In this document: piece after piece, positions 18,205 to 26,930 of the stretch | Layout of the letters: each line of letters opens with the position of its first letter | Numbering within the stretch: the stretch's first letter is position 1 | Assembly: GCF_017115045.1 (NCBI RefSeq) | Contig: NZ_JABXKK010000104.1 | Location: 62,001-126,000 of the forward strand | DNA from: Nostoc sp. NMS8 | GTDB taxonomy: Bacteria; Cyanobacteriota; Cyanobacteriia; Cyanobacteriales; Nostocaceae | DNA: 64,000 nucleotides | Reading direction: 5' to 3' | Position numbers and translations under genes: made by a program | The notes under the pieces: model-generated | The model's input: only the letters and a program-made list of their open reading frames with translations | What the model was told of the DNA's origin: nothing | Databases searched by the model: none

Positions 18205-18565
18205 TGCAGGACAATTAGCAAGACTCTTAGAGAGATAAGAGCCTGAGAATGCTTAATTTTAGTAATCTGCCCAAGTAACTCTGTGGCTATAGTTTCCTGA
18301 GATACCACAACACACTAAGTCTATTGGCAATAGCGCAAGGGGCGTGAACTTAATCACAATCAACCCAAGAGTTATTTATTGCTTGCAGACTGTATCAACC
18401 TTAGCCAGTGAAAACCTTAGTGTCAATAATCACTCAATAGTCTACTTAATATTTATGTTTCTTAATAAAGTTGTCTTGACTTAACTTGCATAAACTTGCA
18501 TAATAGTTAAGCTAATACAATTTATAAAACTAATTAGAAAGCTTAAACAGCTTGCCTATTAAGGC
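18205..18565. other. Right end of the element: spacer with second arm-site cluster and new tRNA promoter
   Basis: No gene is supported. AAGTTGTCTT (18468-18477) plus TTGCATAAACTTGCATAA (18486-18503) mirrors the left-end block. TTGACT (18476-18481) followed by TAATAG or ATAATA near 18500 is a plausible promoter, so the intact tRNA-Ala is probably transcribed from element DNA. Confidence 0.55.
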
Positions 18566-18613
18566 TTAAGGGGTTATAGCGCAGTTGGTAGCGCACCTCA
18601 ATGGCATTGAGGG
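18566..18613 (+). repeat. attR: 48-bp direct repeat forming the 5' part of the intact tRNA-Ala
   Basis: Identical to 1477-1524. Here the repeat continues into the chromosomal 3' half (GGTCAGCGGTTCGAATCC), so a full tRNA is regenerated. The identity ends after the anticodon stem (GAGGG), so strand exchange lies within the 5' half and the element supplies the tRNA 5' sequence. Confidence 0.93.
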
Positions 18614-18642
18614 GGTCAGCGGTTCGAATCCGCTTAGCTCCA
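18570..18642 (+). tRNA. tRNA-Ala (anticodon GGC)
   Basis: All 73 bases fold as a cloverleaf. The acceptor GGGGTTA pairs with TAGCTCC, followed by discriminator A; the D arm is GCGC/GCGC, the anticodon stem CCTCA/TGAGG with loop ATGGCAT (T33, anticodon GGC), and the T arm AGCGG/CCGCT with loop TTCGAAT. CCA is not encoded. The 5' half comes from the integrated element's attachment site. An intrinsic terminator follows. Confidence 0.97.
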
Positions 18643-18651
18643 TTCTTCACA

Positions 18652-18694
18652 CCCTAATCCTCTAAGTTAATTGAGAGAGTTAGGGAATTTTTTT
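18652..18694 (+). terminator. Rho-independent terminator of the tRNA-Ala gene
   Basis: CCCTAA (18652-18657) pairs with TTAGGG (18680-18685), with an inner CTCT/AGAG segment, and is followed by AATTTTTTT. Confidence 0.8.
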
Positions 18695-18713
18695 AGAGGG
18701 TTTTAATTGCTGT

Positions 18714-19025
18714 CTACTTAACCAGTCTCGAAAGTTGGAATGATAAAGACTGTAATGTGTTTTTAGAGCGACTGATTTGTTGTTTCTGTAAGAACTCTAG
18801 CCAATTTTCTAGCACTTCCTCTACTTCATACTCATCAGTATCAATGATTTGTGCGATGCCTGCGGCGGTCTGCGCCAACGCTTCCACTGATAATATCGCT
18901 TTTTGCTGCTGGATTAAGAAAATGTTTGAAAAGTCATCCAACGTATATTTGACTACTCTAGCTATCGAGAATTTGAACAAAATAAGGAGGGTTTTTGGAC
19001 TTGCGATCGCTTCTCTGAGTTGCAT
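18714..19025 (-). CDS. Hypothetical protein, 103 residues
   Basis: A soluble protein with an amphipathic helical pattern (EALAQTAAGIAQIIDTDEYE, then VEEVLENWLEFLQKQQ) and a Leu/Ser-rich tail. The antisense frame over the same bases (18757-19029) is Cys/Ser-rich and looks like a shadow. No family is recognised. The start ATG at 19025 lies near a GCGATCGC site. It converges with the tRNA-Ala terminator. Confidence 0.4.
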   Translation of the reverse strand: MQLREAIASPKTLLILFKFSIARVVKYTLDDFSNIFLIQQQKAILSVEALAQTAAGIAQIIDTDEYEVEEVLENWLEFLQKQQISRSKNTLQSLSFQLSRLVK

Positions 19026-19421
19026 TTAAGGCTCAAACTGACACTTTTCAAACAGCCTTTAAGGTTATGACTACAGTTTGATTGCGTTGAACCTGATTGA
19101 TAACTAAGGAAGTCGCAGGTTTAGCAATACTCTTAAGTCCATTAACGACTAAGTCACTTATCTTCACTAATGTTAGAGATAATTTTTACACCAATAACTT
19201 ATCTTAACGACAGACAGATGGCAAAATTTACCCCATCCATCGCTATTATATGGCGATCGCTCCCTCTAATCTCTTCCTTTGCGCTCTTCTCTATCTTAGA
19301 GGCTCAACTGCGGCAATATTAACCTTGCAACCATAGAAACCCCATAGCTTCACACTAAAGATAGTCATCTATGGTATAGAAATGTATAGAATCTTGTAAA
19401 GATATAAAATATAGTTGTTAA

Positions 19422-20168
19422 ATGCACACATTTTTAGCTTCTTCCTCAATGCAGCTGTCTGTACCACCAAATCATTTTCAGGCTATGAAGATTGTCGCAC
19501 TGGGGGACAGCTTAATTTATGGATTCGGCGACCCGGAAAAAGGAGGCTGGATCGAGCAGCTACGGCGATGGTGGATGTTGCCGGATAGTGCGGGTCATAT
19601 TCTTTATAATTTAGGGGTAAGAGGCGATCGCACGCAACAAGTCGCACAAAGGCTAGAAGTTGAGTTTCGCCACCGGGGTGAACTGCGAAATCGCGTTCCT
19701 GATTTAATCATTTTATCAGTAGGCGTCAACGACTCAGCGCGGTTGGCGCGCCCTGATGGCCGAAGCTACACAGATTTTACCGTATTTGAAAAGGAAATTG
19801 CTTCTCTGCTAGATTTGGCACAGCAACTCTGTCCTGTATTATTTGTGGGTATGGTGCCAGTGGATGAAAGCAAGATGCCATTTTTAGATTGTTTTTATTA
19901 TAATCATGCCGATCAATACCGCTACAAAGAAGCAACTCGAATTGCTTGCAATAAACGGCAGATTCCCTATTTAGATATTTTTGAGCAGTGGATGGAACGC
20001 AGTGAAACTTGGCGGCTCAAACGGTTGAGTGAAGATGGTCTTCATCCCAATACACTCGGTTATCAAGCTTTATTAGAAGATGTAATCAATTGGGAAGCAA
20101 TACCTTCAATGGACTTTGCCAATGCAGCTTACCATTCTAAATTTGATTATCACCTGAAACCATCCTAA
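19422..20168 (+). CDS. SGNH/GDSL-family hydrolase
   Basis: All key blocks are present: GDSL in IVALGDSLIYGFG (block I with the catalytic Ser), GxxGDRTQQ (block II Gly), VGVNDSARL (block III Asn) and DGLHPNTLGYQ (block V Asp and His). The family cleaves acyl or acetyl esters of lipids, polysaccharides or peptidoglycan. The ATG at 19422 gives 248 residues; an in-frame ATG at 19485 begins exactly at the conserved MKIVALGDSL and gives 227, which is likely the true start. No signal peptide is seen with either start, so the enzyme is probably cytoplasmic. It stands alone. Confidence 0.88.
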   Translation: MHTFLASSSMQLSVPPNHFQAMKIVALGDSLIYGFGDPEKGGWIEQLRRWWMLPDSAGHILYNLGVRGDRTQQVAQRLEVEFRHRGELRNRVPDLIILSVGVNDSARLARPDGRSYTDFTVFEKEIASLLDLAQQLCPVLFVGMVPVDESKMPFLDCFYYNHADQYRYKEATRIACNKRQIPYLDIFEQWMERSETWRLKRLSEDGLHPNTLGYQALLEDVINWEAIPSMDFANAAYHSKFDYHLKPS

Positions 20169-20199
20169 TAATTAATATAGATATGTTGGTGCTTTGGCG

Positions 20200-20296
20200 C
20201 TAGTACAATAAGGCAAAACTAAAAAGAGAGAATGCTTATTTTGTAAGCTTTCTGGCTTTTTTAAATGTGTGGTTTATTTTTACCATATTGTACTAG
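20200..20296. mobile_element. 97-bp miniature inverted-repeat element, family B copy 1
   Basis: Perfect 10-bp terminal inverted repeats CTAGTACAAT and ATTGTACTAG enclose an AT-rich core with AGAATGCTTATTTTGTAAGC and TTTCTGGC. A near-identical element lies at 46236-46331. No coding capacity, so movement would need a transposase in trans. Confidence 0.75.
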
Positions 20297-20427
20297 TTAA
20301 TATTGTCGTATTTGCGATCCTTGCGAAAAGCACCATATCTTCCTAAACTTTTAATGAAGCTAGTCAAAATCTATTGATAAAACTCTAATTTATCTATATT
20401 ATTCATAACTCCTAACTCAGCACTCCT

Positions 20428-20862
20428 ATGACACCAACTTTATTTGGTCGCTGGCAAACTCGATTATTATTACTTGCAACTGTCGGCGTACTCGTATCTT
20501 TGCCTTTTGCAATAGGTTGGATTGGCCCTGGTGCTAACTCGGTTTATTTTTGGATACTTGCTTATGTCGCCATCTTTGGCTTAGGCTGGGATGTGCTTTA
20601 TGACTATCTGCAAAAATCCCGTTGGGATAGAGATTGGCCCGCAGCTTATCAACTCTTAGCTGGTATATGGGAATTAGTGTTTGTGTTTTGTGGAGTCAAA
20701 CTAGTTGGCTTTTTACCAATACCTTTACCGAAGGAAGAACTGTCGGTAGGAGCTTTTCTATTCCACTATAGCTTCGTGTGGCTAGCAGTTTTTATTACTT
20801 CCCAAAGCCTGATGCGAATTATCTTTCTGCGTTGGCGTTTTCGAGGTGGAGAATGGTTGTAA
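20428..20862 (+). CDS. Four-helix integral membrane protein, function unknown
   Basis: The 144-residue product has four clear hydrophobic segments (about 12-32, 37-60, 74-96 and 107-132) with short loops and no catalytic motif. It ends in a basic cytoplasmic tail (RIIFLRWRFRGGEW). The pattern is that of a small conserved cyanobacterial membrane protein, but I cannot name a family. It is not obviously in an operon. Confidence 0.65.
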   Translation: MTPTLFGRWQTRLLLLATVGVLVSLPFAIGWIGPGANSVYFWILAYVAIFGLGWDVLYDYLQKSRWDRDWPAAYQLLAGIWELVFVFCGVKLVGFLPIPLPKEELSVGAFLFHYSFVWLAVFITSQSLMRIIFLRWRFRGGEWL

Positions 20863-21373
20863 TATCTTAAATATTCGTAACTAATTTAATCAAAAATTAC
20901 AGTAATTTTCAGGTAATTAAACCGTAAAGTAGGGGCGCATGTATATGCGTACTTACAGCCGATTGTGGTTTAAATAGATGAAAATGTGATAAATCACAAA
21001 TTAACAAATCATAAAAAATTATATATGGCGGTTTTAGTTTGGATGCAATATGTTGTATTGACGTACAGTTGTGTGCGTTTCTCAGAACAACATGGTAGTT
21101 GCTACAACTTTGGAAACCAAAGCAGCGCATTGCCTATTACATCTAATCAAATTAAAAACAGCTATGTGATATTTCCCAAATTGACACTTGTGCTGATGTA
21201 GTAGTCATACAGCAGATTACAGGTAAGTGAGGTACAAATTCTAAGCACAAAGCCATATCTCAATAGAGTTTCACCCCAGTTAAGAGTACCCTATTCCCTG
21301 CTGTAAAAAAACAGAAAAAACTTTGGAGTCTGGGGAGATTCTTCAATGCAGAGACGCAAATTAAGGAAGTGCA
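20863..21373. other. Intergenic region upstream of the first antiporter
   Basis: Two overlapping frames on opposite strands (near 20909-21201) lack ribosome-binding sites and coding-like composition, so I leave them uncalled. AAGGAAG at 21364-21370 serves as ribosome-binding site for the gene at 21374. Otherwise I see nothing specific. Confidence 0.4.
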
Positions 21374-22663
21374 ATGTCAAATTTTGATCTGGTTATTCAG
21401 CTATTTCTGCAACTCACAGTTATTTTAGTTACTTGTCGCATTGTCACGATTTTAGGACGCCGCTATCTTGGTCAAACTGATGTTGTTTGCGAAATGATTG
21501 CAGGTGTCATGCTAGGGCCATCACTTTTAGGATTGATTGCACCAGATTTTCAGCAATGGCTGTTTCCTAAGCTTCCCATCATTACTGCTGTCGGACTCAA
21601 GATACCCAATCCATCAATGTCAATTTTATATGCTATTAGTCAGATAGGGTTGGTAATTTATATGTTTTTAATTGGTTTAGAGTTCAACACTAAACTGTTA
21701 AAACATCATATCAAAAGTGCAAGTTTGCTATCTGCTGCTGGAATTATTACTCCTTTTATTTTAGGAGCGATCGCATCTTCTTGGTTTTATCACAATGGTG
21801 ATTTCTTTCAACCAAAGGTAACGGCGTGGTCAGCCGCTTTGTATCTGGGTGCATCGATGACAATTACGGCTTTTCCCATGCTAGCTCGCATTCTTTACGA
21901 ACGCGGTCTTGCACAAACCCGTTTCGGTACTTTGGCTTTGGGTGCAGCATCGGTAGATGATGGAGTTGCCTGGTGTTTGCTGGCGATCGTGCTTGCTAGC
22001 GTGAAAAATTCCCTGAGCATTGCCATATTAGCAATTGGTGGTGGCATTTGTTACGTACTATTTGCAATTTTTCTCAGTCAACCTCTACTGAAAGCGTTCA
22101 CACGGATGACGAAACGCGATGCAGGAGTGAACAGACAAACCCTGACTTTAATGTTGATAATTTTGATGTTTTGTGCATGGTTTACTGATGTCACTGGTAT
22201 CTATGCAATATTCGGTGCTTTTGTGTTGGGAGCAGTGACACCACGGGGAGAATTCGCCCAGCAAATTCGCCAATATACGGAGTTTTTAACTAGTTCTTTT
22301 TTGTTACCGATATTTTTTGTCTTCTCTGGATTGAACACTCAAATTGGATTGGTAAACACACCTACTTTGTGGGGAATTACGCTCTTAATTATTGCGATCG
22401 CAATTCTCGGTAAAGGTGTTGCTTGTATGCTGGCTGCAAAATTGGGCGGTGAAAATTGGCGCGAATCAGCAACTATCGGCGCTTTGATGAATGCTCGTGG
22501 TTTGATGGAGTTAATCATCCTCAATATTGGTCTAGAACAAGGTATAATTACGCCAACTTTATTCACTATAATGGTTATTATGGCAGTCATTACTACCCTG
22601 ATGGCATCACCACTGATTGCTTTTTTATTGCACGGTACAAGCTATGAGAAATCTTCCATTTAA
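21374..22663 (+). CDS. CPA2-family cation/proton antiporter
   Basis: The 429-residue protein has about 12 transmembrane helices and the KefB/NapA-type core. Recognisable are EMIAGVMLGPSLLGLIAP in helix 2, YMFLIGLEFNTKLL, GASMTITAFPMLARILYERG and GAASVDDGVAWCLLA with the paired acidic residues of the ion site. LMNARGLMELIILNIGLEQG closes the core. It exchanges Na+ or K+ for H+ across the plasma or thylakoid membrane. Unlike its neighbour at 23045 it lacks a soluble C-terminal domain. A strong hairpin follows at 22756-22784. Confidence 0.9.
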   Translation: MSNFDLVIQLFLQLTVILVTCRIVTILGRRYLGQTDVVCEMIAGVMLGPSLLGLIAPDFQQWLFPKLPIITAVGLKIPNPSMSILYAISQIGLVIYMFLIGLEFNTKLLKHHIKSASLLSAAGIITPFILGAIASSWFYHNGDFFQPKVTAWSAALYLGASMTITAFPMLARILYERGLAQTRFGTLALGAASVDDGVAWCLLAIVLASVKNSLSIAILAIGGGICYVLFAIFLSQPLLKAFTRMTKRDAGVNRQTLTLMLIILMFCAWFTDVTGIYAIFGAFVLGAVTPRGEFAQQIRQYTEFLTSSFLLPIFFVFSGLNTQIGLVNTPTLWGITLLIIAIAILGKGVACMLAAKLGGENWRESATIGALMNARGLMELIILNIGLEQGIITPTLFTIMVIMAVITTLMASPLIAFLLHGTSYEKSSI

Positions 22664-22755
22664 GCAAATTTAATTATCAAATTAATTACTTAGTAATTGG
22701 GTAATTCTCTGCTTTTACTCTGGCTATAGCAATCCTAAATAAGTTACAAAAAAAG

Positions 22756-22784
22756 ATCCCCGACTTCTTCAAGAAGTCGGGGAT
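22756..22784. terminator. Strong palindromic hairpin after the antiporter gene
   Basis: ATCCCCGACTTCTT and AAGAAGTCGGGGAT flank a single C, giving a stem of about 13 bp preceded by an A-run. It could act as a bidirectional terminator; this hairpin type is also a dispersed repeat in Nostoc-like genomes as I recall. Confidence 0.65.
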
Positions 22785-23044
22785 TTGAGCCTCGCCGTGG
22801 AGAGCCAATCAAATAGTATTACCATATAACGCTAATTTTCTTGTTATCGTTAATTTGGAAGTCATTTTAGATGTAGTTCCTAAAATCATCAGAATTCATG
22901 TTTCACAGATGCAACCGCATTGTAACAATAATTCACATAATAATGAAACACAAATTACTCTTGGTTGTATCTAACAAGCTTGACATTTTCCAGTCTTTTA
23001 AATAATTATCTTAGGGAAACCAGATAGTTAATTGTGAGGAAACC

Positions 23045-25234
23045 ATGCACATAGTTGTTCTCGTTCTGGTTGAGGTGCTGATTGTTATTGGACTTTCACG
23101 CCTAGTAGGACTAGGATTCCGTTCTATTAAACAACCGCTAGTAATTGGTGAAATTGTCGCCGGAATTATGCTCGGCCCATCTTTATTTGGTTTAGTTGCT
23201 CCCCATCTAGCAGTTACCTTGTTTCCACCAGAAACTTTTCCTTTTCTCAATGTTTTGTCTCAGGTGGGACTAATATTTTTCATGTTTTTGATTGGGCTAG
23301 AACTAAATCCCAAATACCTCGGCGGACAATTAGAAGTAGCAGTTTTAACTTCTCATGTCAGCATTTTAATGCCGTTTTCTCTGGGAACATTGCTAGCGGT
23401 GGTACTTTATCCTCTAGTTTCCAATGCAAGTGTATCCTTCACTGCCTTTGCTTTGTTTCTAGGGGCGGCGATGTCGATTACTGCCTTTCCAGTGTTGGCG
23501 CGAATCATTACTGAAAATAATTTACAAGGAACGCGGTTAGGAACGTTGGCGTTAACTTGTGCAGCAGTGGATGATGTGACAGCTTGGTGTTTGTTAGCAG
23601 TAGCGATCGCAGTTGCTCGGACTGGTGATTTTGCTGGTGCTATACCCACAATTATTGCCAGTATAGTTTACATCGGCTTGATCTTGACAGTAGGACGTTG
23701 GTTTCTGCAACGCCTTGCCAAACACTACTTGCGTGCGGGACGACTCAGCCAATTACTGCTAGCTGGGATTTATATGGGTGTGGTTGCGTCAGCACTAATC
23801 ACCGAACTAATTGGGATTCATTTAATTTTTGGGGCATTTTTACTGGGAGCAGCCATGCCCAAAAATGAAGATTTAGTGCGGGAATTGGCAGTAAAAACGG
23901 AAGATTTTGTCCTGATTTTTTTGCTGCCCATATTTTTTGCCTACAGTGGTTTAAAAACGCAGATTGGCTTGCTCAACCGGCCCGAATTGTGGCTTTTGTG
24001 TGCGTTGGTTTTAGGAGTGGCGATCGCAGGCAAGTATATTGGTACTTACGTAGCAGCTCGTGTCAGTGGCATTAATAAACGGGAAGCCTCGGCACTGGGT
24101 TGGTTAATGAATACTCGCGGCTTGACCGAACTAATAGTGCTAAACATTGGTTTAGAGTTAGGGGTAATTTCCCCTTTAATATTTACCATGCTGGTAATTA
24201 TGGCATTGGTAACTACATTCATGACCTCGCCATTGCTGGAATGGACATATCCGAAGAAGCTGATCAGGTTAGATTTAGTGGAACCGGAGTCGGAAGCAGA
24301 AACAGCTAGAAGCGCTAGTGATGCCGACACTTACATTCGTCCCTACCGAATTTTAGTGCCTGTGGCTAATCCGAGTACCCAAAAAGGCTTGGTACAGTTG
24401 GCAGTCAGCATTGCTCTCAGTTCCCGATATCCCGCCGTGGTTAACCCTCTTAGCCTGATTGAATTTGAAGAAGATTATGCCTTTGAAAGTACACCAGTTG
24501 AAGCAGACCGATTAATTGCCCAGCGCCGTCAGCAGCTAGAAGAATTGATTAATACTCTCGAACCGCTAGAAACACGCTCTCATGTGCATCCCATCGTTCG
24601 CATATCTAGCAATGTCGCACGGGAAACCGCACAAATAGCCGCACTAGAGCAAGTTGATTTAATTCTGCTGGGATGGCATCGCCCAGCTTTTAGTAGCAAT
24701 CGTTTAGGTGGAAGAGTCGGTCAACTTCTCAGCACTGCACCAGTGGATGTAGCAGTATTTGTAGACCGGGGAAGCGATCGCTTAGAAAGCTTGTTAGTGC
24801 CTTATTCTGCCAATATCCATGATGATTTAGCCCTGATTTTAGCCCTCAGACTGCTAATCAATCATGAAACTTGTACATTGCAGATTTTACATGTATTACC
24901 CGACAATCGCCTCAAAGATGAATTGAATTACGAGTTGGACATCATAATTGAGCAATTACCGAGTAGTGTACGCGATCGCATAGAAATCAAAATTGTCCAG
25001 GCTCCAGAGGCAATCCAAACAGTAGTCGAAGCCTCAAAAAATGTAGACTTGACAATTGCTGGTACTAGCCGCACTTGGGGTATCGAGCGTCAAACTTTGG
25101 GAAGATATACAGATCAACTAGCCATCCAATGTTGCTCCTCTCTGCTGATTACCCGTCGCTACAGTCAAGTCACCGCTCATCTAGCCTCCATGCTTCCTGA
25201 CATTAGCAGTCAAGAGCCAACACTGAAAAATTAA
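23045..25234 (+). CDS. CPA2 cation/proton antiporter with C-terminal universal-stress-like domains
   Basis: Residues 1-400 form the CPA2 transporter (GEIVAGIMLGPSLFGLVAPH, FMFLIGLELNPKYL, GAAMSITAFPVLARI, CAAVDDVTAWCLLA, LMNTRGLTELIVLNIGLELG). Residues about 430-710 form two USP-like halves (YRILVPVANPSTQKGLVQLA; DLILLGWHRPAFSSNRLGG with an ATP-loop-like pattern; ESLLVPYSANIHDDLALILA). The 729-residue length fits this architecture. The cytoplasmic domain probably senses nucleotides or stress to gate transport. The small gene at 25239 starts 4 bp after the stop and is cotranscribed. Confidence 0.92.
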   Translation: MHIVVLVLVEVLIVIGLSRLVGLGFRSIKQPLVIGEIVAGIMLGPSLFGLVAPHLAVTLFPPETFPFLNVLSQVGLIFFMFLIGLELNPKYLGGQLEVAVLTSHVSILMPFSLGTLLAVVLYPLVSNASVSFTAFALFLGAAMSITAFPVLARIITENNLQGTRLGTLALTCAAVDDVTAWCLLAVAIAVARTGDFAGAIPTIIASIVYIGLILTVGRWFLQRLAKHYLRAGRLSQLLLAGIYMGVVASALITELIGIHLIFGAFLLGAAMPKNEDLVRELAVKTEDFVLIFLLPIFFAYSGLKTQIGLLNRPELWLLCALVLGVAIAGKYIGTYVAARVSGINKREASALGWLMNTRGLTELIVLNIGLELGVISPLIFTMLVIMALVTTFMTSPLLEWTYPKKLIRLDLVEPESEAETARSASDADTYIRPYRILVPVANPSTQKGLVQLAVSIALSSRYPAVVNPLSLIEFEEDYAFESTPVEADRLIAQRRQQLEELINTLEPLETRSHVHPIVRISSNVARETAQIAALEQVDLILLGWHRPAFSSNRLGGRVGQLLSTAPVDVAVFVDRGSDRLESLLVPYSANIHDDLALILALRLLINHETCTLQILHVLPDNRLKDELNYELDIIIEQLPSSVRDRIEIKIVQAPEAIQTVVEASKNVDLTIAGTSRTWGIERQTLGRYTDQLAIQCCSSLLITRRYSQVTAHLASMLPDISSQEPTLKN

Positions 25235-25238
25235 GAGC

Positions 25239-25721
25239 ATGAATCATTTCAACTTCAAATCTTTGGCTTTTTACGGAGTCGCAATTACGTCAGTGCTACT
25301 GTTGTTTAAAACTGTCAGTGTTTACGGAGAAAACAATCTCAAGGCTCCTCCTCCAGTTAACGGCCGATATCGTCTAACCCTTGCGGAGAATTTGCCGAAT
25401 TGTGAAAAATCGGATACCCTGACGTTAAACATTGAACAGTCGGGTATTTACTTAAATGCCTCTGTATTACCGGCAAACGCTAAGACCGACACTGACGAAA
25501 AGCACTCTCTGGCAGGCATCTTCAGAAATCAACAATTAAATTTATCTGGAAAAGTTGGTAGTTCAATTCTTTGTAATATTCCTCGCCCCCAAAATGATCC
25601 TCTAAACTCAGTGACAATTCAAATGCAGCTTGTGGATAAAGGTAATATGACAGGTCAATTAACCGTACAGGGCATTCCCCAAACTCTGAAATTTACCGCT
25701 GTGCCCCAAAAAGCTAATTGA
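25239..25721 (+). CDS. Secreted or membrane-anchored protein, 160 residues, unknown
   Basis: A signal-peptide/anchor segment (about 9-28: SLAFYGVAITSVLLLFKTVS) is followed by a beta-rich domain (GRYRLTLAENLPNCEKSDTL, DKGNMTGQLTVQGIPQTLKF). Two cysteines could form a disulphide outside the cytoplasm. It starts 4 bp after the antiporter stop, implying a periplasmic partner or co-regulated function. No family is recognised. Confidence 0.7.
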   Translation: MNHFNFKSLAFYGVAITSVLLLFKTVSVYGENNLKAPPPVNGRYRLTLAENLPNCEKSDTLTLNIEQSGIYLNASVLPANAKTDTDEKHSLAGIFRNQQLNLSGKVGSSILCNIPRPQNDPLNSVTIQMQLVDKGNMTGQLTVQGIPQTLKFTAVPQKAN

Positions 25722-25724
25722 AGA

Positions 25725-25846
25725 AGGGACTGGGGATTGGGGACTGGGGCAGTAGAGCAGGGGGAGCAGGGGGAGCAGGGGAGCGGAGGAGAATAATTAA
25801 TCCCCAATGCCCAATACCTAATCCCCAGTCCCCAGTATCCAGCCGG
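25725..25846. repeat. G-rich short tandem repeats with complementary C-rich half
   Basis: GGGACTGGGGATT and GGGGGAGCAG repeats are followed by the complementary CCCCAGTCCCCAGTATCC, so the segment is partly self-complementary and could fold as one long hairpin. Confidence 0.75.
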
Positions 25847-25932
25847 GGAATCCTGGCACGACATGTAGAAACGTGATGAATCGCGTCTACAAGATTGGCA
25901 GCGCGAAGTAAACAGCAATGTGAGCGCATTGT

Positions 25933-26799
25933 ATGGGTTTTATGGAGCAAATAAAAAGAATGGATCAGGGACTAAAGACTAGGCAATTTTCCCAATGGGG
26001 CAAGCAACTATTTAACATCAGTATATTAGGCTTTTACGCAGCGATCGCCCTTGAAACTTGCACCACTGCTGCTACACCAGGGGCCAAGCTAGATAATTGG
26101 CGTTTTTCCCCCAAGACACAGCAACTTGAAATCACTCTCTCAGCAGGCACAACCCCCCGTTATTTCTACCTGGCCAAACCCTCGCGTCTGGTTGTGGATT
26201 TACCAAATACTAAGTTGGGCAAAGTTACTACGCTGCAAAATTATTCTGGAGCAATTAAAAGCATTCGCGTTTCTCAACTGAACGCAAACGACACACGCAT
26301 TGTCTTAGATTTAGCACCAGGGACTATTTTTAATCCCAAACAGATACAACTGCAACCAGTTTCCCGCAAAAACTCCACTCGTTGGGTGTTACGTCCGGTT
26401 ATTTCTGGTAAAACTACTGCCGTAAAAGCAGGAAACTCCTCACCTTCACCCAAGAAACAACCTCAAACACCTTATAAGTCACAGCCGCCGAGTAACTTAC
26501 CCGCAACCACTACTAATCAACAACCGCCCTTACTTACAGTTCCGCCTCCATCCAATCAACTACCCTCAGCAATTATTACCAACTCAGGGCAGCCTTTTGT
26601 CACTGTACCCCCCCTAACTCCCAATACATCCTCTCAACAACCTGCTTTGACTCTTCCCCCGCCTTCTTTCCCAAATCAGCCCAATAATTTGAATAGTATT
26701 CCTCCTGTTGGGATATCGGAATTTCCAGTCCCAACAATCCCCAATGCTCCCGATCCCCAAATAATTGAGTTTGGTCAACCTCTTCCTAAAAATAGATAA
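25933..26799 (+). CDS. AMIN-domain protein with proline-rich tail
   Basis: An N-terminal hydrophobic segment (about 25-45) acts as signal or anchor. An AMIN domain spans about 50-140 (LDNWRFSPKTQQLEITLSAG, SRLVVDLPNTKLG, SIRVSQLNANDTRIVLDLAP). The remaining 150 residues are Pro/Ser/Gln-rich, with repeated PPLLTVPPPS-like motifs. AMIN domains target proteins to peptidoglycan or division sites, usually with an amidase; no amidase domain is present here. MurE is convergent immediately downstream. Confidence 0.85.
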   Translation: MGFMEQIKRMDQGLKTRQFSQWGKQLFNISILGFYAAIALETCTTAATPGAKLDNWRFSPKTQQLEITLSAGTTPRYFYLAKPSRLVVDLPNTKLGKVTTLQNYSGAIKSIRVSQLNANDTRIVLDLAPGTIFNPKQIQLQPVSRKNSTRWVLRPVISGKTTAVKAGNSSPSPKKQPQTPYKSQPPSNLPATTTNQQPPLLTVPPPSNQLPSAIITNSGQPFVTVPPLTPNTSSQQPALTLPPPSFPNQPNNLNSIPPVGISEFPVPTIPNAPDPQIIEFGQPLPKNR

Positions 26800-26802
26800 G
26801 GA

Positions 26803-26905
26803 GTGAGGAGATGGGGGCAGGGGGCAGGGAGCAGGAAGCAGGGGAAAGAATCAAAAACTACCTCTTTCCCCTCTGCTCCCCGCTCCCTGCCCCTCTGCCT
26901 CTTGT
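26803..26905. repeat. G-rich/C-rich short repeats between AMIN gene and murE
   Basis: GGGGCAGGGGGCAGGGAGCAGG is followed by complementary CCCCTCTGCTCCCCGCTCCC, capable of a long hairpin between two convergent genes, where it could terminate both transcripts. Confidence 0.65.
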
Positions 26906-26930
26906 GTGCCCAATGCCCAATTTGTTATTA

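Larger units (their letters stand above)
1477..18613 (+). mobile_element. Integrated phage-like element in tRNA-Ala(GGC), about 17.1 kb
   Basis: A 48-bp direct repeat (1477-1524 and 18566-18613) covering the 5' part of a tRNA-Ala(GGC) gene through its anticodon stem bounds a distinctly AT-rich block. Next to the left repeat is a tyrosine recombinase. The left, mainly minus-strand arm carries a family-A polymerase palm protein, a KilAC antirepressor and a ribbon-helix-helix protein. The right arm is a co-directional structural block (portal, small proteins, capsid, fibre-like proteins). No terminase, head protease, tape-measure, holin or endolysin gene is visible. It may be a capsid-encoding satellite, a very compact phage or a prophage remnant. 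Excision would give a circle of about 17,089 bp. Confidence 0.9.

Noticed and set aside
20909..21201. Two overlapping small genes on opposite strands
   Set aside because: No ribosome-binding site, no recognisable protein pattern, and each is the shadow of the other.
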